Shown: one piece after another, positions 28,373-37,089 of the stretch
How the letters are laid out: the number at the start of each line of letters is the position of its first letter
How positions within the stretch are numbered: position 1 is the stretch's first letter
Source: Ancalomicrobiaceae bacterium S20
Lineage (GTDB): Bacteria; Pseudomonadota; Alphaproteobacteria; Rhizobiales; Ancalomicrobiaceae
Direction of reading: 5' to 3'
Assembly (NCBI GenBank): GCA_040269895.1
Contig: CP158568.1
Location: forward strand, 930,001-994,000
Length of the DNA: 64,000 nt
Position numbers and translations under genes: made by a program
The notes under the pieces: model-generated
What the model saw: only the letters and a program-made list of their open reading frames with translations
Database searches by the model: none
Told to the model about the DNA's origin: nothing

Positions 28373-29683
28373 TCACGGCTCGCCGCGCTCGCGCCGGAGC
28401 CGGGACCAGTAGTCGAGCCGCTTGCGGATCTCGCGTTCGAAGCCGCGCTCGACCGGCTCGTAGAAGGTCTTTCGGCCGAGGGCGGTCGGGAAATAGTTCT
28501 GGCCGGAGAAGGCGTCGGGCTGGTCGTGGTCGTAGCGATAGCCGTCGCTGTAGCCCTCGGCCTTCATGAGCTTGGTCGGCGCGTTCAGGATGTGCTTGGG
28601 CGGCAGCAGCGACCCGGCCTCCTTGGCGACGCGCTGCGCGGCCTTCCAGGCGGTGTAGACCGCGTTCGATTTCGGCGCGGTCGCGACATAGACGACGGCG
28701 TTGGCGATCGCCAGTTCGCCCTCCGGGCTGCCGAGGAAATCGTAGGCGTCCTTGGCGGCATTGGCGACCACCAGCGCCTGCGGATCGGCGAGGCCGATGT
28801 CCTCGACGGCCATGCGCACGATGCGGCGGGCGAGGAACAGCGGGTCCTCGCCGGCGTCGAGCATGCGGGCGAGATAGTAGAGCGCGGCATCCGGATCGGA
28901 GCCGCGCACCGACTTGTGCAGCGCCGAGATCAGATTGTAGTGACCGTCCTGACCCTTGTCGTAGATCGGCGCGCGGCGCTGGACGATCTCGCCGAGTTTT
29001 GCGGCGTCGAAGATCTCGCCGGCGCGGGCGGCTCGGAACACGTCCTCGGCGAGCGTGATCGAGGCGCGGCCGTCGCCGTCCGCCATGCGGCGGAGGCTCG
29101 CGCGCGCATCCTCGTCGAGCGGTAGCGGCCGGCCGATCTCGGCCTCGGCGCGCTGCAAGAGCTTCTCGATGCCGTCCTCGTCGAGCGCCTTGAACACCAG
29201 CACATGGGCGCGCGACAGGAGCGCGGCGTTGAGCTCGAACGACGGGTTCTCGGTCGTGGCGCCGACCAGCACGATGGTGCCGTCCTCGACCACGGGCAGG
29301 AAGCTGTCGAGCTGGGCGCGGTTGAAGCGATGGATCTCGTCGACGAACAGGAGCGTGCCCTTGCCCATCTGGCGGCGGGCACGGGCGGTCTCGAACACCT
29401 TCTTCAGATCCGCGACGCCGGTGAAGATCGCCGAGACCTGCTCGAAGGCGAGATCGGTCTCGTGGGCGAGCAGGCGCGCGACGGTGGTCTTGCCGGTGCC
29501 GGGCGGGCCCCAGAAGATAAGGCTGCCGAGCGTGCCGGTCTCGAGCATGCGTGTGATGGTGCCGTCCGGGCCGACCAGATGGTCCTGGCCGACCACCTCG
29601 GCGAGCGTCTTCGGGCGCGCGCGGTCGGCGAGCGGGCGGGGGGCCTGCTTCTCCATGCCTGCGGCCGCGAAGAGATCGCTCAC
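28373..29683 (-). CDS. rarA: Replication-associated recombination protein A (MgsA/RarA AAA+ ATPase)
   Basis: AAA+ ATPase acting at stalled replication forks, cytoplasm, 436 aa. The start is GTG at 29683, preceded by AGGAG with 8-base spacing. The Walker A GPPGTGKTT is at about residues 59-67, Walker B LLFVDEIHRFN at about 110-120, and sensor 1 VGATTENPSF follows. The C-terminal tetramerisation region contains GSDPDAALYYLARML. It lies 25 bases after the Do-type protease gene on the same strand, so the two probably form an operon, possibly with crcB. Confidence 0.96.
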   Translation of the reverse strand: MSDLFAAAGMEKQAPRPLADRARPKTLAEVVGQDHLVGPDGTITRMLETGTLGSLIFWGPPGTGKTTVARLLAHETDLAFEQVSAIFTGVADLKKVFETARARRQMGKGTLLFVDEIHRFNRAQLDSFLPVVEDGTIVLVGATTENPSFELNAALLSRAHVLVFKALDEDGIEKLLQRAEAEIGRPLPLDEDARASLRRMADGDGRASITLAEDVFRAARAGEIFDAAKLGEIVQRRAPIYDKGQDGHYNLISALHKSVRGSDPDAALYYLARMLDAGEDPLFLARRIVRMAVEDIGLADPQALVVANAAKDAYDFLGSPEGELAIANAVVYVATAPKSNAVYTAWKAAQRVAKEAGSLLPPKHILNAPTKLMKAEGYSDGYRYDHDQPDAFSGQNYFPTALGRKTFYEPVERGFEREIRKRLDYWSRLRRERGEP

Positions 29684-29708
29684 CGGTTCGTCTCCTGCTT
29701 GTTCGGCG

Positions 29709-31112
29709 TCACCGGAACGCCATGCGGATCACCTGGCCGTCGCGCTGGACGGCCAGCCGCCAGATGCCCGGATCGGACTGCGCGATGCGCGCCAGCGTCC
29801 GGGTCGTGTCGACCTTCTGGCCGTTCACCTCCAGCACCACGTCGCCCTTCTGGAAGCCGACGCGGTTCGCCGGCGAGCCGGGGACGACCTCCTTCACGAC
29901 GACGCCCTCGCCCGAGAGGTTGACGTGCAGTTCCTCGATCACGGCGGGCGACAGGTTCAGGACCGTGGCGCCGCCGAAGGGCGAATAGCCGTCGATCTTG
30001 CGCTCGTCGCGCGGCGTGGTCTCGGGCGCGCTCATCAGCGGCACCTCGATCGGCCGGGTTGCGCTGCCGCGCTGGACGTCGAGCCTGGTCACGCCGCCGA
30101 GCGGCTTGGTGGAGAAGCGATAGCCGAAGGCGTCGGGATCGTCGACGTCGATGCCGTCGATGGTCAGCACCAGATCGCCGACCTTGAGGCCCGCGCGAGC
30201 GGCTGGCCCGCCGGCGACCACACCGGTGACCAGCGCGCCCTGCGGGCGCTTCAGGCCGAGGCTCTCGGCGACGTCGGGCGTCACGGTCTGCAGCGTCGCG
30301 CCGAGCCAGGGCCGGCGCACGACGCCGCCGTTGCGGGCCTGCTCGACGATGAATTTCACCATCGAGACGGGGATCGCGAAGCCGATGCCGATCGACCCGC
30401 CGGAGCGCGAGTAGATCGCGGACGGCACGCCGACCAGCTTGCCGTTGATGTCGACGAGCGCGCCGCCCGAATTGCCCGGATTGATCGCGGCGTCGGTCTG
30501 GATGAAGAAGCGGAAATCGGCGACGCCGACCTGCGTGCGGGCGAGCGCGGAGACGATGCCCTGCGTCACGGTCTGGCCGACGCCGAAAGGGTTGCCGATC
30601 GCCAGCACGACATCGCCGACCTCGAGCGCATCCGAATCGCCGAGCTGGGCGAAGGGGAAGGCGCCCCGTTCCTTGATGCGGATGACCGCGAGGTCGGTCC
30701 GCTCGTCCTTCAGAACGATCTCGGCCTCGAACTCGCGCTTGTCGGCGAGCGCGACCTTCACCTCGGTCGCGTCCTTGATGACGTGATGGTTGGTGACGAT
30801 CAGGCCGCTCGGATCGACGATCACGCCGGAGCCGAGCGAGGATTCGACGCGGTCGCGCGGCATGCCGAAGGGGTTGTCGCCGAAGAAGCGCTTGAACACC
30901 GGATCGTCGAACATCGGCGACATGCCCTGCGCACGCAGCGTGCGAGAGGCATAGACGTTGACGACCGCCGGTGCGGCGCGCTTCACGATCGGCGCGAAGG
31001 AGAGCTGGAGTTGCGCCTTCGACTCCGGGACAACGCGGGTCTCGGCCTGCGCAGGGGCGCCGGTCGCGGCGAGGAGGGCGATCACGGTCAGGACGCTCGA
31101 GAATCGGCGCAT
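29709..31112 (-). CDS. Do-family periplasmic serine protease (DegP/DegQ-like)
   Basis: Periplasmic trypsin-like quality-control protease, 467 aa. The ATG at 31112 starts a clear signal peptide (MRRFSSVLTVIALLAATG, cleavage after AQA at about residue 23), with GGAG 8 bases upstream. The triad is His in VTNHHVIKDA, Asp in DERTDLAVIRI and Ser in NPGNSGGALVD. Two PDZ domains follow, at about residues 270-360 and 385-467. The gene precedes rarA on the same strand. Assignment to DegP rather than DegQ/DegS is not possible from sequence alone. Confidence 0.95.
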   Translation of the reverse strand: MRRFSSVLTVIALLAATGAPAQAETRVVPESKAQLQLSFAPIVKRAAPAVVNVYASRTLRAQGMSPMFDDPVFKRFFGDNPFGMPRDRVESSLGSGVIVDPSGLIVTNHHVIKDATEVKVALADKREFEAEIVLKDERTDLAVIRIKERGAFPFAQLGDSDALEVGDVVLAIGNPFGVGQTVTQGIVSALARTQVGVADFRFFIQTDAAINPGNSGGALVDINGKLVGVPSAIYSRSGGSIGIGFAIPVSMVKFIVEQARNGGVVRRPWLGATLQTVTPDVAESLGLKRPQGALVTGVVAGGPAARAGLKVGDLVLTIDGIDVDDPDAFGYRFSTKPLGGVTRLDVQRGSATRPIEVPLMSAPETTPRDERKIDGYSPFGGATVLNLSPAVIEELHVNLSGEGVVVKEVVPGSPANRVGFQKGDVVLEVNGQKVDTTRTLARIAQSDPGIWRLAVQRDGQVIRMAFR

Positions 31113-31193
31113 GCAGGGTCTCCGGAACGACTGAGCTGATTTAGGCGATCGCGCACGCGGCCGCAAAGGGGCGGGAGGCGGATCGCTTGCTTG

Positions 31194-31214
31194 ACGTACT
31201 ATGATGAGGTACGT
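31194..31214. promoter_or_regulatory. Palindromic operator candidate upstream of higBA
   Basis: Perfect inverted repeat ACGTAC (31194-31199), 9-base spacer, GTACGT (31209-31214), 17 bases before the higB start. This is where a HigA-type antitoxin would bind to repress its own operon. Confidence 0.55.
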
Positions 31215-31230
31215 TGATCGCGGGGGTGCG

Positions 31231-31512
31231 ATGATCAGGTCGTTCAAGGACAAGAGGACCGCCAACCTGCACGCAGGTATAGTGCCCAAGGGCATCGACC
31301 GGACTGTGGCCGAGCGCGCGCTTCGCAAGTTGTTCCTGATCGATACCGTGACGCGGCTCACAGACCTGCGCATTCCGCCGGGCAATCGTCTGGAAGCGCT
31401 TTCTGGCGATCGGGCCGGACAACATTCGATCCGGGTCAACGAACAGTGGCGCATCTGCTTCGTCTGGCGTGAGGGTGACGCGTTCGACGTCGAATTCTGC
31501 GACTATCATTGA
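31231..31512 (+). CDS. higB: HigB-type toxin (RelE superfamily)
   Basis: Probable ribosome-dependent mRNA endonuclease, 93 aa. The ATG at 31231 gives MIRSFKDKRTANLHAG, the family start; an ATG 30 bases earlier falls in the operator region. The middle ALRKLFLIDTVTRLTDLRIP and the C-terminal SIRVNEQWRICFVWREGD are diagnostic of host-inhibition-of-growth toxins. The toxin gene precedes the antitoxin, as in other hig loci. The frame is intact, so the toxin is probably functional. Confidence 0.94.
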   Translation: MIRSFKDKRTANLHAGIVPKGIDRTVAERALRKLFLIDTVTRLTDLRIPPGNRLEALSGDRAGQHSIRVNEQWRICFVWREGDAFDVEFCDYH

Positions 31513-31520
31513 GGTCAGCT

Positions 31521-31817
31521 ATGGCGCGTGACATTCCGATCCCCCACCCCGGCACCGTGTTGCGAGAGGAGTTCCTGGAGCCGATGGGGCTGTCGGTCTA
31601 CGCGCTCGCGAAGGCGATCGAGGTGCCGCGCAGCCGGGTCAACGACATTTGTCGGGGACGCCAAGGCATTTCCGCCAATATCGCGCTTCGGCTGGCGCGC
31701 TTTTTCGATGTCGATCCGCAGTGGTTCATGAACATGCAGAGCCGTTACGACCTCGGCCTCGCTGCGGAGGCGCTCGCCGATAAGCTTGATCGAATTCAGC
31801 CTCGGTCGGCCGCCTGA
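31521..31817 (+). CDS. higA: HigA-type antitoxin (XRE-family helix-turn-helix)
   Basis: Antitoxin and autorepressor, 98 aa. The ATG at 31521 has GAGG 6 bases upstream and starts 8 bases after the higB stop. The Xre helix-turn-helix is at about residues 25-65 (ALAKAIEVPRSRVNDICRGR). The N-terminal IPIPHPGTVLREEFLEPMGL is typical of the VapI/HigA group. It should neutralise HigB and bind the palindrome at 31194-31214. Confidence 0.94.
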   Translation: MARDIPIPHPGTVLREEFLEPMGLSVYALAKAIEVPRSRVNDICRGRQGISANIALRLARFFDVDPQWFMNMQSRYDLGLAAEALADKLDRIQPRSAA

Positions 31818-31959
31818 TCTTACAGGATCAGGCGCCGTCATACCCTGCCGGCTAGATTTTCGCGGGCCTGCGGCGAGGCGATGCTTCGTCCATGAGGTGC
31901 CGCCCCTTGCAAGCGGCGGCCTGATCGGCGACACGGGAACGATCGCAACAGGAACGATC

Positions 31960-32973
31960 ATGGCCACCGTTCAGACCATCGCCGTCACCGAGGACGAGAC
32001 CGGGCTCCGGCTCGATCGCTGGTTCAAGGCGCATTTTCCCGGGCTCGGTTTCGGCGCGCTGCAGAAGCTCGTGCGCACGGGCCAGGTGCGCGTCGACGGC
32101 AAGCGCGCGGAGACTTCGACGCGGCTGCTGCCGGGCCAGATGGTGCGCGTGCCGCCGCTGCCGACCGACGGCAAGGACGCCGGCGCGGAGGCCGAGGAGA
32201 TCGCGAAAAAGCGGCCGCTGAAGCCGTCGGACGGCGATGCGGCGTTCCTGAAGTCGATCGTGCTCTACGAGGACGACGACGTCATGGTGCTGAACAAGCC
32301 GGCCGGCCTGTCGGTGCAGGGCGGCTCGGGCATCACGCGCCACGTCGACAAGATGCTCGAGGCGCTGGCCGACAAGCAGGGTCAGGTGCCGCGGCTCGTG
32401 CACCGGCTCGACAAGGATACCGCCGGCTGTCTGGTCATCGCCAAGCGCCGGGCGATCGCGGCCGAGCTCGCCGCGACCTTCCGGTCGCGCAATGCCCGCA
32501 AGATCTATTGGGCGCTGGTCGCCGGCGTGCCGAAGCCGCGGCAGGGCAAGATCTCCACCTGGCTCGCCCGCGAGGAAGAGGCCGAGCGGATGAAGATCGC
32601 CCGCCACGGCGACGAGGGCGCGGTCCATGCCATGACGCATTACAGCGTCGTCGATCAGGCGGGGCAGGGGCTCTCCTGGCTGTCCTTGAAGCCGGTCACC
32701 GGCCGGACCCATCAGCTGCGCGCCCATACCGCCCATATCGGCCATCCGATCGTCGGCGATCCGAAATATTTCGACAAGCGCGACTGGGAGCTGCCCGGCG
32801 GCATCCAGAACAAGCTACATCTGCTCGCCCGGCGGATCGTGCTGCCGCATCCGCGCGGGCGGGGGACGATCGACGTCACCGCGCCGCTGCCGCCGCACAT
32901 GCTGCAATCCTGGAACCTGCTCGGCCTCGACGCCTCGGCCTACGATCCGGCCGCGGACAGCGACGAGGATTGA
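31960..32973 (+). CDS. rluC: RluA-family 23S rRNA pseudouridine synthase (RluC-like)
   Basis: Predicted to isomerise specific uridines of 23S rRNA, 337 aa. The ATG at 31960 gives MATVQTIAVTEDETGLRLDR. The S4 RNA-binding domain is at about residues 15-70 (FGALQKLVRTGQVRVDGKRA). The catalytic Asp is in PRLVHRLDKDTAGCLVIAK (about residues 145-163). It is followed by a second RluA-family gene 52 bases downstream. The family is certain; RluC specificity is inferred from the S4 domain and genomic position. Confidence 0.9.
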   Translation: MATVQTIAVTEDETGLRLDRWFKAHFPGLGFGALQKLVRTGQVRVDGKRAETSTRLLPGQMVRVPPLPTDGKDAGAEAEEIAKKRPLKPSDGDAAFLKSIVLYEDDDVMVLNKPAGLSVQGGSGITRHVDKMLEALADKQGQVPRLVHRLDKDTAGCLVIAKRRAIAAELAATFRSRNARKIYWALVAGVPKPRQGKISTWLAREEEAERMKIARHGDEGAVHAMTHYSVVDQAGQGLSWLSLKPVTGRTHQLRAHTAHIGHPIVGDPKYFDKRDWELPGGIQNKLHLLARRIVLPHPRGRGTIDVTAPLPPHMLQSWNLLGLDASAYDPAADSDED

Positions 32974-33025
32974 GACACGGGCGCCGGCCTGGGCGCCGGC
33001 GCCTCGGGTATCAGGAGACGAGCCG

Positions 33026-33979
33026 ATGGCCGAGCGTCGCGTCCACATCTCTGAAAAAGGCATGCGGCTCGACCGGTTCGTGCGCATCCATTTTCCCGAC
33101 GTGCCGTTCGGCTCGCTGTCGAGCCTCCTCAAGCGGGGCCGTCTGACGGTCGACGGCAAGCGCGCCAAGGCGACCGACCGGCTCGCGGCGGAGGCGATCG
33201 TCGCGATCGCCGATCCGGGGGCGCGGCCGGACGAAACACGACGTCTCCCCGAGCCGGGGACGAAGCGACGCGAGCGGCGCGGTTGCCGCGGGAGGCAGCC
33301 GCGGCCGCTCCGGTCGAGCCGCTCGGGCCCGAGGATCTCGCCTTCCTGCGCGGGCTCGTCCTCCATGAGGACGACGACATCCTCGTGCTCGACAAGCCCT
33401 CGGGCCTCGCGGTCCATGCCGGCACGCGCACCGACCGCGATCTCGACCATCTGCTCGCCCGCCTCGTCGATGAGCGCGGCGAGCGGCCTGTGCTGGTGCA
33501 CCGGCTCGACAAGGACACGTCCGGGCTGCTGGTCGCGGCGAAGTCGCGGGCGATCGCGGCCGTGCTCGGCAAGGCCTTCGCGACGCGCGCGGTCGAGAAG
33601 GAGTATCGCGCCCGGGTCTCCGGCCGGCCGGAGCCGGCGAAGGGGCGGATCGAGATCCCGCTCGTCAAGGTCGAGACGCCGCGCGGCCCGCATGGTCGCG
33701 GCCGAGCCGGGGGCGCCGGGTGCGCTCGCGGCCGCGACCCGCTACGAGGTGGTCGGCACGGCCGACGACGTCTCGGATCTGGCGCTGTTCCCGGAGACCG
33801 GCCGCCAGCACCAGCTCCGCGTCCACACGCGTCTGATCGGTCATCCGATCCTCGGCGACCGGCTCTACGACGGTTGGCCGGCGCCGCGGCTCATGCTGCA
33901 TGCATACCGGATCGCGTTCCGGCATCCGCGTCGCGGTGCGGTCACCTTCGAGGCGCCGCTGCCGGCCGATTTTCGCTGA
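33026..33979 (+). pseudogene. Second RluA-family pseudouridine synthase, broken by two compensating single-base shifts
   Basis: A paralogue of the preceding gene. The S4 domain is in one frame (MAERRVHISEKGMRLDRFVR to about 33235). The catalytic domain, with GERPVLVHRLDKDTSGLLVA, is in the frame one base earlier (about 33240-33688). The C-terminus (ETGRQHQLRVHTRLIGHPIL) returns to the first frame. One base is missing near 33236-33240 and one is extra in the CCC at 33687-33689, so the total length of 318 codons is preserved. All catalytic and structural motifs survive, which favours sequence error over decay, but as given it does not encode a full enzyme. Confidence 0.8.
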
Positions 33980-34105
33980 CGGCCTTCTCGCACCGGCGAA
34001 GAAGGACGCGCTCGAGCGGCGACGTGATCCCCTCGGCGCGCGCTTGCGTAAGACGGACATCGAAACCGTGACGCGCCGGATGCGGATCCGGCCGGGAGGA
34101 CCGTC

Positions 34106-34681
34106 TTGCGCAAGATCCTGATCGCTCTCGCCACGCTCGCCGTCACCGGTGTCGCCGGGACGGTCTCGACGACCACGCCGGCCGCGGCCGCGCAGCATCA
34201 TCGTCCGGCGCCGATGACGAAGGAACGCCAGGACAAGCCGTTCTCGCTGGAGAGCTTCTTCGTCGGCCGGCTGGTCGCGCAGGGCTCGTTCGTCAGCCGC
34301 ATCGATGGCAACCGCCGCGATCTCGTCGCCAAGATGCGTGGCTCCTGGGACGGCAAGACGCTGACGCTGGTCGAGGACTTCGTCTATGCCGACGGCGAGC
34401 GGGACCGGAAGACCTGGCGCTTCACCAAGGTTGGGCCTGGCCGCTACGTCGGCACGCGCGAGGACGTCATCGGCGAGGCGACGGTGCGCGACCTCGGCGG
34501 TCGCATCACGCTCGACTACACCGCGACGGTCAGGAAGAAGGACGGCGGCGCCTACGACCTGCGCTTTGCCGACGAGATCGTGCCGGCGGGGCCGGGCCGG
34601 GCGCTCAACACCGCGACCGTGTCGCTGTTGTTCTTCCCCGTCGGCGACGTGCGCCTGGACATCCGGCGCATCGGTCGCTGA
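34106..34681 (+). CDS. DUF3833-like exported protein
   Basis: Exported protein of unknown function, 191 aa. The start is TTG at 34106, supported by GGGAGGA at 34094-34100. A signal peptide is clear (MRKILIALATLAVTGVAG, with cleavage near AAA-Q at about residue 29). The body resembles DUF3833 proteins: ESFFVGRLVAQGSF, then GSWDGKTLTLVEDFVYADGE and the beta-rich end. No lipobox Cys is present, unlike many members. It is followed by a strong terminator and stands alone between the rlu genes and pst. Confidence 0.65.
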   Translation: MRKILIALATLAVTGVAGTVSTTTPAAAAQHHRPAPMTKERQDKPFSLESFFVGRLVAQGSFVSRIDGNRRDLVAKMRGSWDGKTLTLVEDFVYADGERDRKTWRFTKVGPGRYVGTREDVIGEATVRDLGGRITLDYTATVRKKDGGAYDLRFADEIVPAGPGRALNTATVSLLFFPVGDVRLDIRRIGR

Positions 34682-34714
34682 CGATCGCTAATCCGAGTGA
34701 AATCGTCGGTCTTG

Positions 34715-34745
34715 CGGCCGGAACGGCGTCGTTCCGGCCGTTTTT
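34715..34745 (+). terminator. Rho-independent terminator upstream of pstS
   Basis: Perfect 11-bp stem CGGCCGGAACG (34715-34725), loop GCGT, CGTTCCGGCCG (34730-34740), then TTTTT. It isolates the pst operon from the preceding gene. Confidence 0.9.
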
Positions 34746-34793
34746 CCGTGTCGGATGCCGTGTCATAGTCAAAATGACGGTTTCTCGTCACGT

Positions 34794-34811
34794 TTGTCAT
34801 CGAAGTTTCAC
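34794..34811 (+). promoter_or_regulatory. Candidate Pho box upstream of pstS
   Basis: TTGTCAT (34794-34800), CGAA, GTTTCAC (34805-34811): two heptamers 11 bases apart. They match 6/7 and 5/7 of the CTGTCAT and CTGTCAC half-sites of the PhoB consensus. It lies 113 bases before the pstS ATG, which fits PhoB activation under phosphate limitation. Confidence 0.6.
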
Positions 34812-34923
34812 AGACCGTGAGGAAAGTCGCCGCGCAAATCGATGGGTGGGCCACGGGGCCTCTCATCGGGTTCCGAACGGGTACGCGCCCCCGCGCAGTG
34901 CCGGTCAAAACGGAGACTTTCCC

Positions 34924-35979
34924 ATGTTCACCGCGTTCGCGGCTTCGGTCCGTCGCTTCGCCCTCCCGCTCGTGGCCGTCGGCATGGCCGCCGGCACCGC
35001 CCATGCCGCCGACTTCACCGGCGCGGGCGCGACCTTCCCGGCCCCGGTCTACACCGCCTGGGCGGCGGAGTATAAGGCCAAGTCCGGCAACGGCCTGAAC
35101 TATCAGGCGATCGGTTCGGGCGGCGGCCAGACCCAGATCCTGAACCGCACCGTCGACTTCGGCGCCTCGGACGCGCCGGTCGCCGACGACAAGCTCGCCT
35201 CGGGCAAGCTGCTGCAGTTCCCGACCGTCATCGGCTCGGTGGTCGCGATCGTGAACCTCGACGGCATCAAGCCGAACGAGCTGAAGCTCTCGGGCCCGGT
35301 GCTCGCCGACATGTACCTCGGCAAGATCACCAAGTGGAACGACCCGGCGATCGCCAAGCTCAACGAAGGCGTGAAGCTGCCGGACCTCGCCGTTCTGCCG
35401 GTCTACCGTTCGGACGGCTCTGGCACGACCTACGTCTACACCACCTACCTCTCGGACGTTTCGGCCGATTGGAAGGGCAAGGTCGGCGCCGCCACGTCGG
35501 TGCAGTGGCCGGCCGGTAACGGCGCCAAGGGCAACGACGGCGTCGCCGGCGCGGTCAAGAACGCCAAGGGCGCGGTCGGCTACGTCGAGTACGTCTACGC
35601 CGCCGCCAACGCGCTCACCACCACCCAGCTGCAGAACAAGGCCGGCAAGTTCGTGTCGCCGACCGTCGAAGGCTTCCAGGCTGCCGCCTCGAACGCCGAC
35701 TGGGCCGGCGCCAAGAACTTCGCCGCCAGCATGATCAACACCGGCGGTGACAACACCTGGCCGATCGTGTCGGCCACCTTCATCCTGCTCCCGAAGGACC
35801 CGAAGGACGCCGCGGCTTCGGCCGAGGTCATGAAGTTCTTCGACTGGGCCTACGCCTCGGGCGGCGAGGTTGCCACCAAGCTGCACTACATCCCGCTGCC
35901 GAAGTCGGTGCAGGACGCCGTCCGCGCCGCGTGGAAGGCCGAGATCAAGGACGCCTCGGGCGCCGCGATCTTCAAGTGA
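34924..35979 (+). CDS. pstS: Phosphate ABC transporter substrate-binding protein PstS
   Basis: Periplasmic phosphate-binding protein, 351 aa. The ATG at 34924 starts a signal peptide (MFTAFAASVRRFALPLVAVG, cleavage after AHA near residue 28). Phosphate-contacting segments are recognisable: GAGATFPAPVY at the mature N-terminus, GSGGGQTQIL, FGASDAPV and RSDGSGTTYVYTTYLS. It is the first gene of pstSCAB and lies downstream of the candidate Pho box. The open frame extends 150 bases upstream without family support. Confidence 0.98.
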   Translation: MFTAFAASVRRFALPLVAVGMAAGTAHAADFTGAGATFPAPVYTAWAAEYKAKSGNGLNYQAIGSGGGQTQILNRTVDFGASDAPVADDKLASGKLLQFPTVIGSVVAIVNLDGIKPNELKLSGPVLADMYLGKITKWNDPAIAKLNEGVKLPDLAVLPVYRSDGSGTTYVYTTYLSDVSADWKGKVGAATSVQWPAGNGAKGNDGVAGAVKNAKGAVGYVEYVYAAANALTTTQLQNKAGKFVSPTVEGFQAAASNADWAGAKNFAASMINTGGDNTWPIVSATFILLPKDPKDAAASAEVMKFFDWAYASGGEVATKLHYIPLPKSVQDAVRAAWKAEIKDASGAAIFK

Positions 35980-36088
35980 TCTGACATTCGGGGCCGGTGC
36001 GCGGGTGACCGCGCACCGGTTTCGGCTCGTCAAGCGGGAACCGGCCGGAGCGTTCGGCCATTCGCAGAGCTCAATTTCGGGGGACGTC

Positions 36089-37078
36089 GTGACAGACCAG
36101 ACCGCAGCCTTGCCCACACCGTCCGCGACACACGACGGCGACAAACCGTCGATCTTCCATGGTGGCGGGCTCTGGCGCGACACGCTGTTCCGCGCTGTCC
36201 TGATCGCCTCGGGTGCCGTCGTGCTCGTCACGCTCGGCGCCATTCTCGTGCTCCTGTTCCAGGGCGGCTTTCCGGTCCTGCAGGCGTTCGGGCTCGAATT
36301 CTTCACCTCGCCCGACTGGAACCCGGTGACCGAGCGCTACGGCGCGCTCGTCATGCTCTACGGCACGCTGATCACCTCGATCATCGCCGTGATCGTCGGC
36401 GTCCCGGTCTCCTTCGGCATCGCCTTCTTCCTCACCGAAGTGGCGCCGCAGCGGATCCGCCGGCCGGTCGGCATGGCGATCCAGCTTCTGGCGGCCGTCC
36501 CGTCGATCATCTTCGGCATGTGGGGCTTCTTCGTCGTGGCGCCGATCATGGCCTCGACGATCCAGCCGGCGCTGATCGCCGCGCTCGGGCCGATCCCGTT
36601 CATCGGCATGCTGTTCCAGGGCGCCCCGATGGGCACCGGCATCCTGACCGCCGGCCTGATCCTGGCGCTGATGATCGTGCCGTTCATGAGCGCGATGTTC
36701 GTCGAGATCATCGAATCGGTGCCGCCGGTGCTCAAGGAAGCCGCCTACGGCATCGGCTCGACGACCTGGGAGGTCTACCGCAACATCTCGCTGCCCTACG
36801 GCCGGTCGGCCCTGGTCGGCGCCGGCATGCTCGGCCTCGGCCGCGCGCTCGGCGAGACGATGGCCGTCACCTTCGTGATCGGCAACGCCAACCGGCTGTC
36901 GACGTCGCTCCTGGCGCCGGGCTCCTCGATCGCCTCGACCATCGCCAACGAGTTCCCCGAGGCGGGTCCGGGCAGCCTCAAGCTGCACGCGCTGCTCGAG
37001 CTCGGTTTCGCCCTGTTCGTGATCTCGTTCATCGTGCTGGCGCTCGCGCGCTGGCTGGTGAAGAGCCGGCTCAAGTGA
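36089..37078 (+). CDS. pstC: Phosphate ABC transporter permease PstC
   Basis: Inner-membrane permease, 329 aa with about six predicted membrane segments. The GTG at 36089 is preceded by GGGGGA; the frame is open back into pstS, but that part is not family-like. The EAA-type loop EAAYGIGSTTWEVYRNISLP is at about residues 219-238, and GLGRALGETMAVTFVIGN follows. The start lies 109 bases after pstS, and pstA follows after 11 bases. Confidence 0.97.
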   Translation: MTDQTAALPTPSATHDGDKPSIFHGGGLWRDTLFRAVLIASGAVVLVTLGAILVLLFQGGFPVLQAFGLEFFTSPDWNPVTERYGALVMLYGTLITSIIAVIVGVPVSFGIAFFLTEVAPQRIRRPVGMAIQLLAAVPSIIFGMWGFFVVAPIMASTIQPALIAALGPIPFIGMLFQGAPMGTGILTAGLILALMIVPFMSAMFVEIIESVPPVLKEAAYGIGSTTWEVYRNISLPYGRSALVGAGMLGLGRALGETMAVTFVIGNANRLSTSLLAPGSSIASTIANEFPEAGPGSLKLHALLELGFALFVISFIVLALARWLVKSRLK

Positions 37079-37089
37079 GGGGATAGGCC

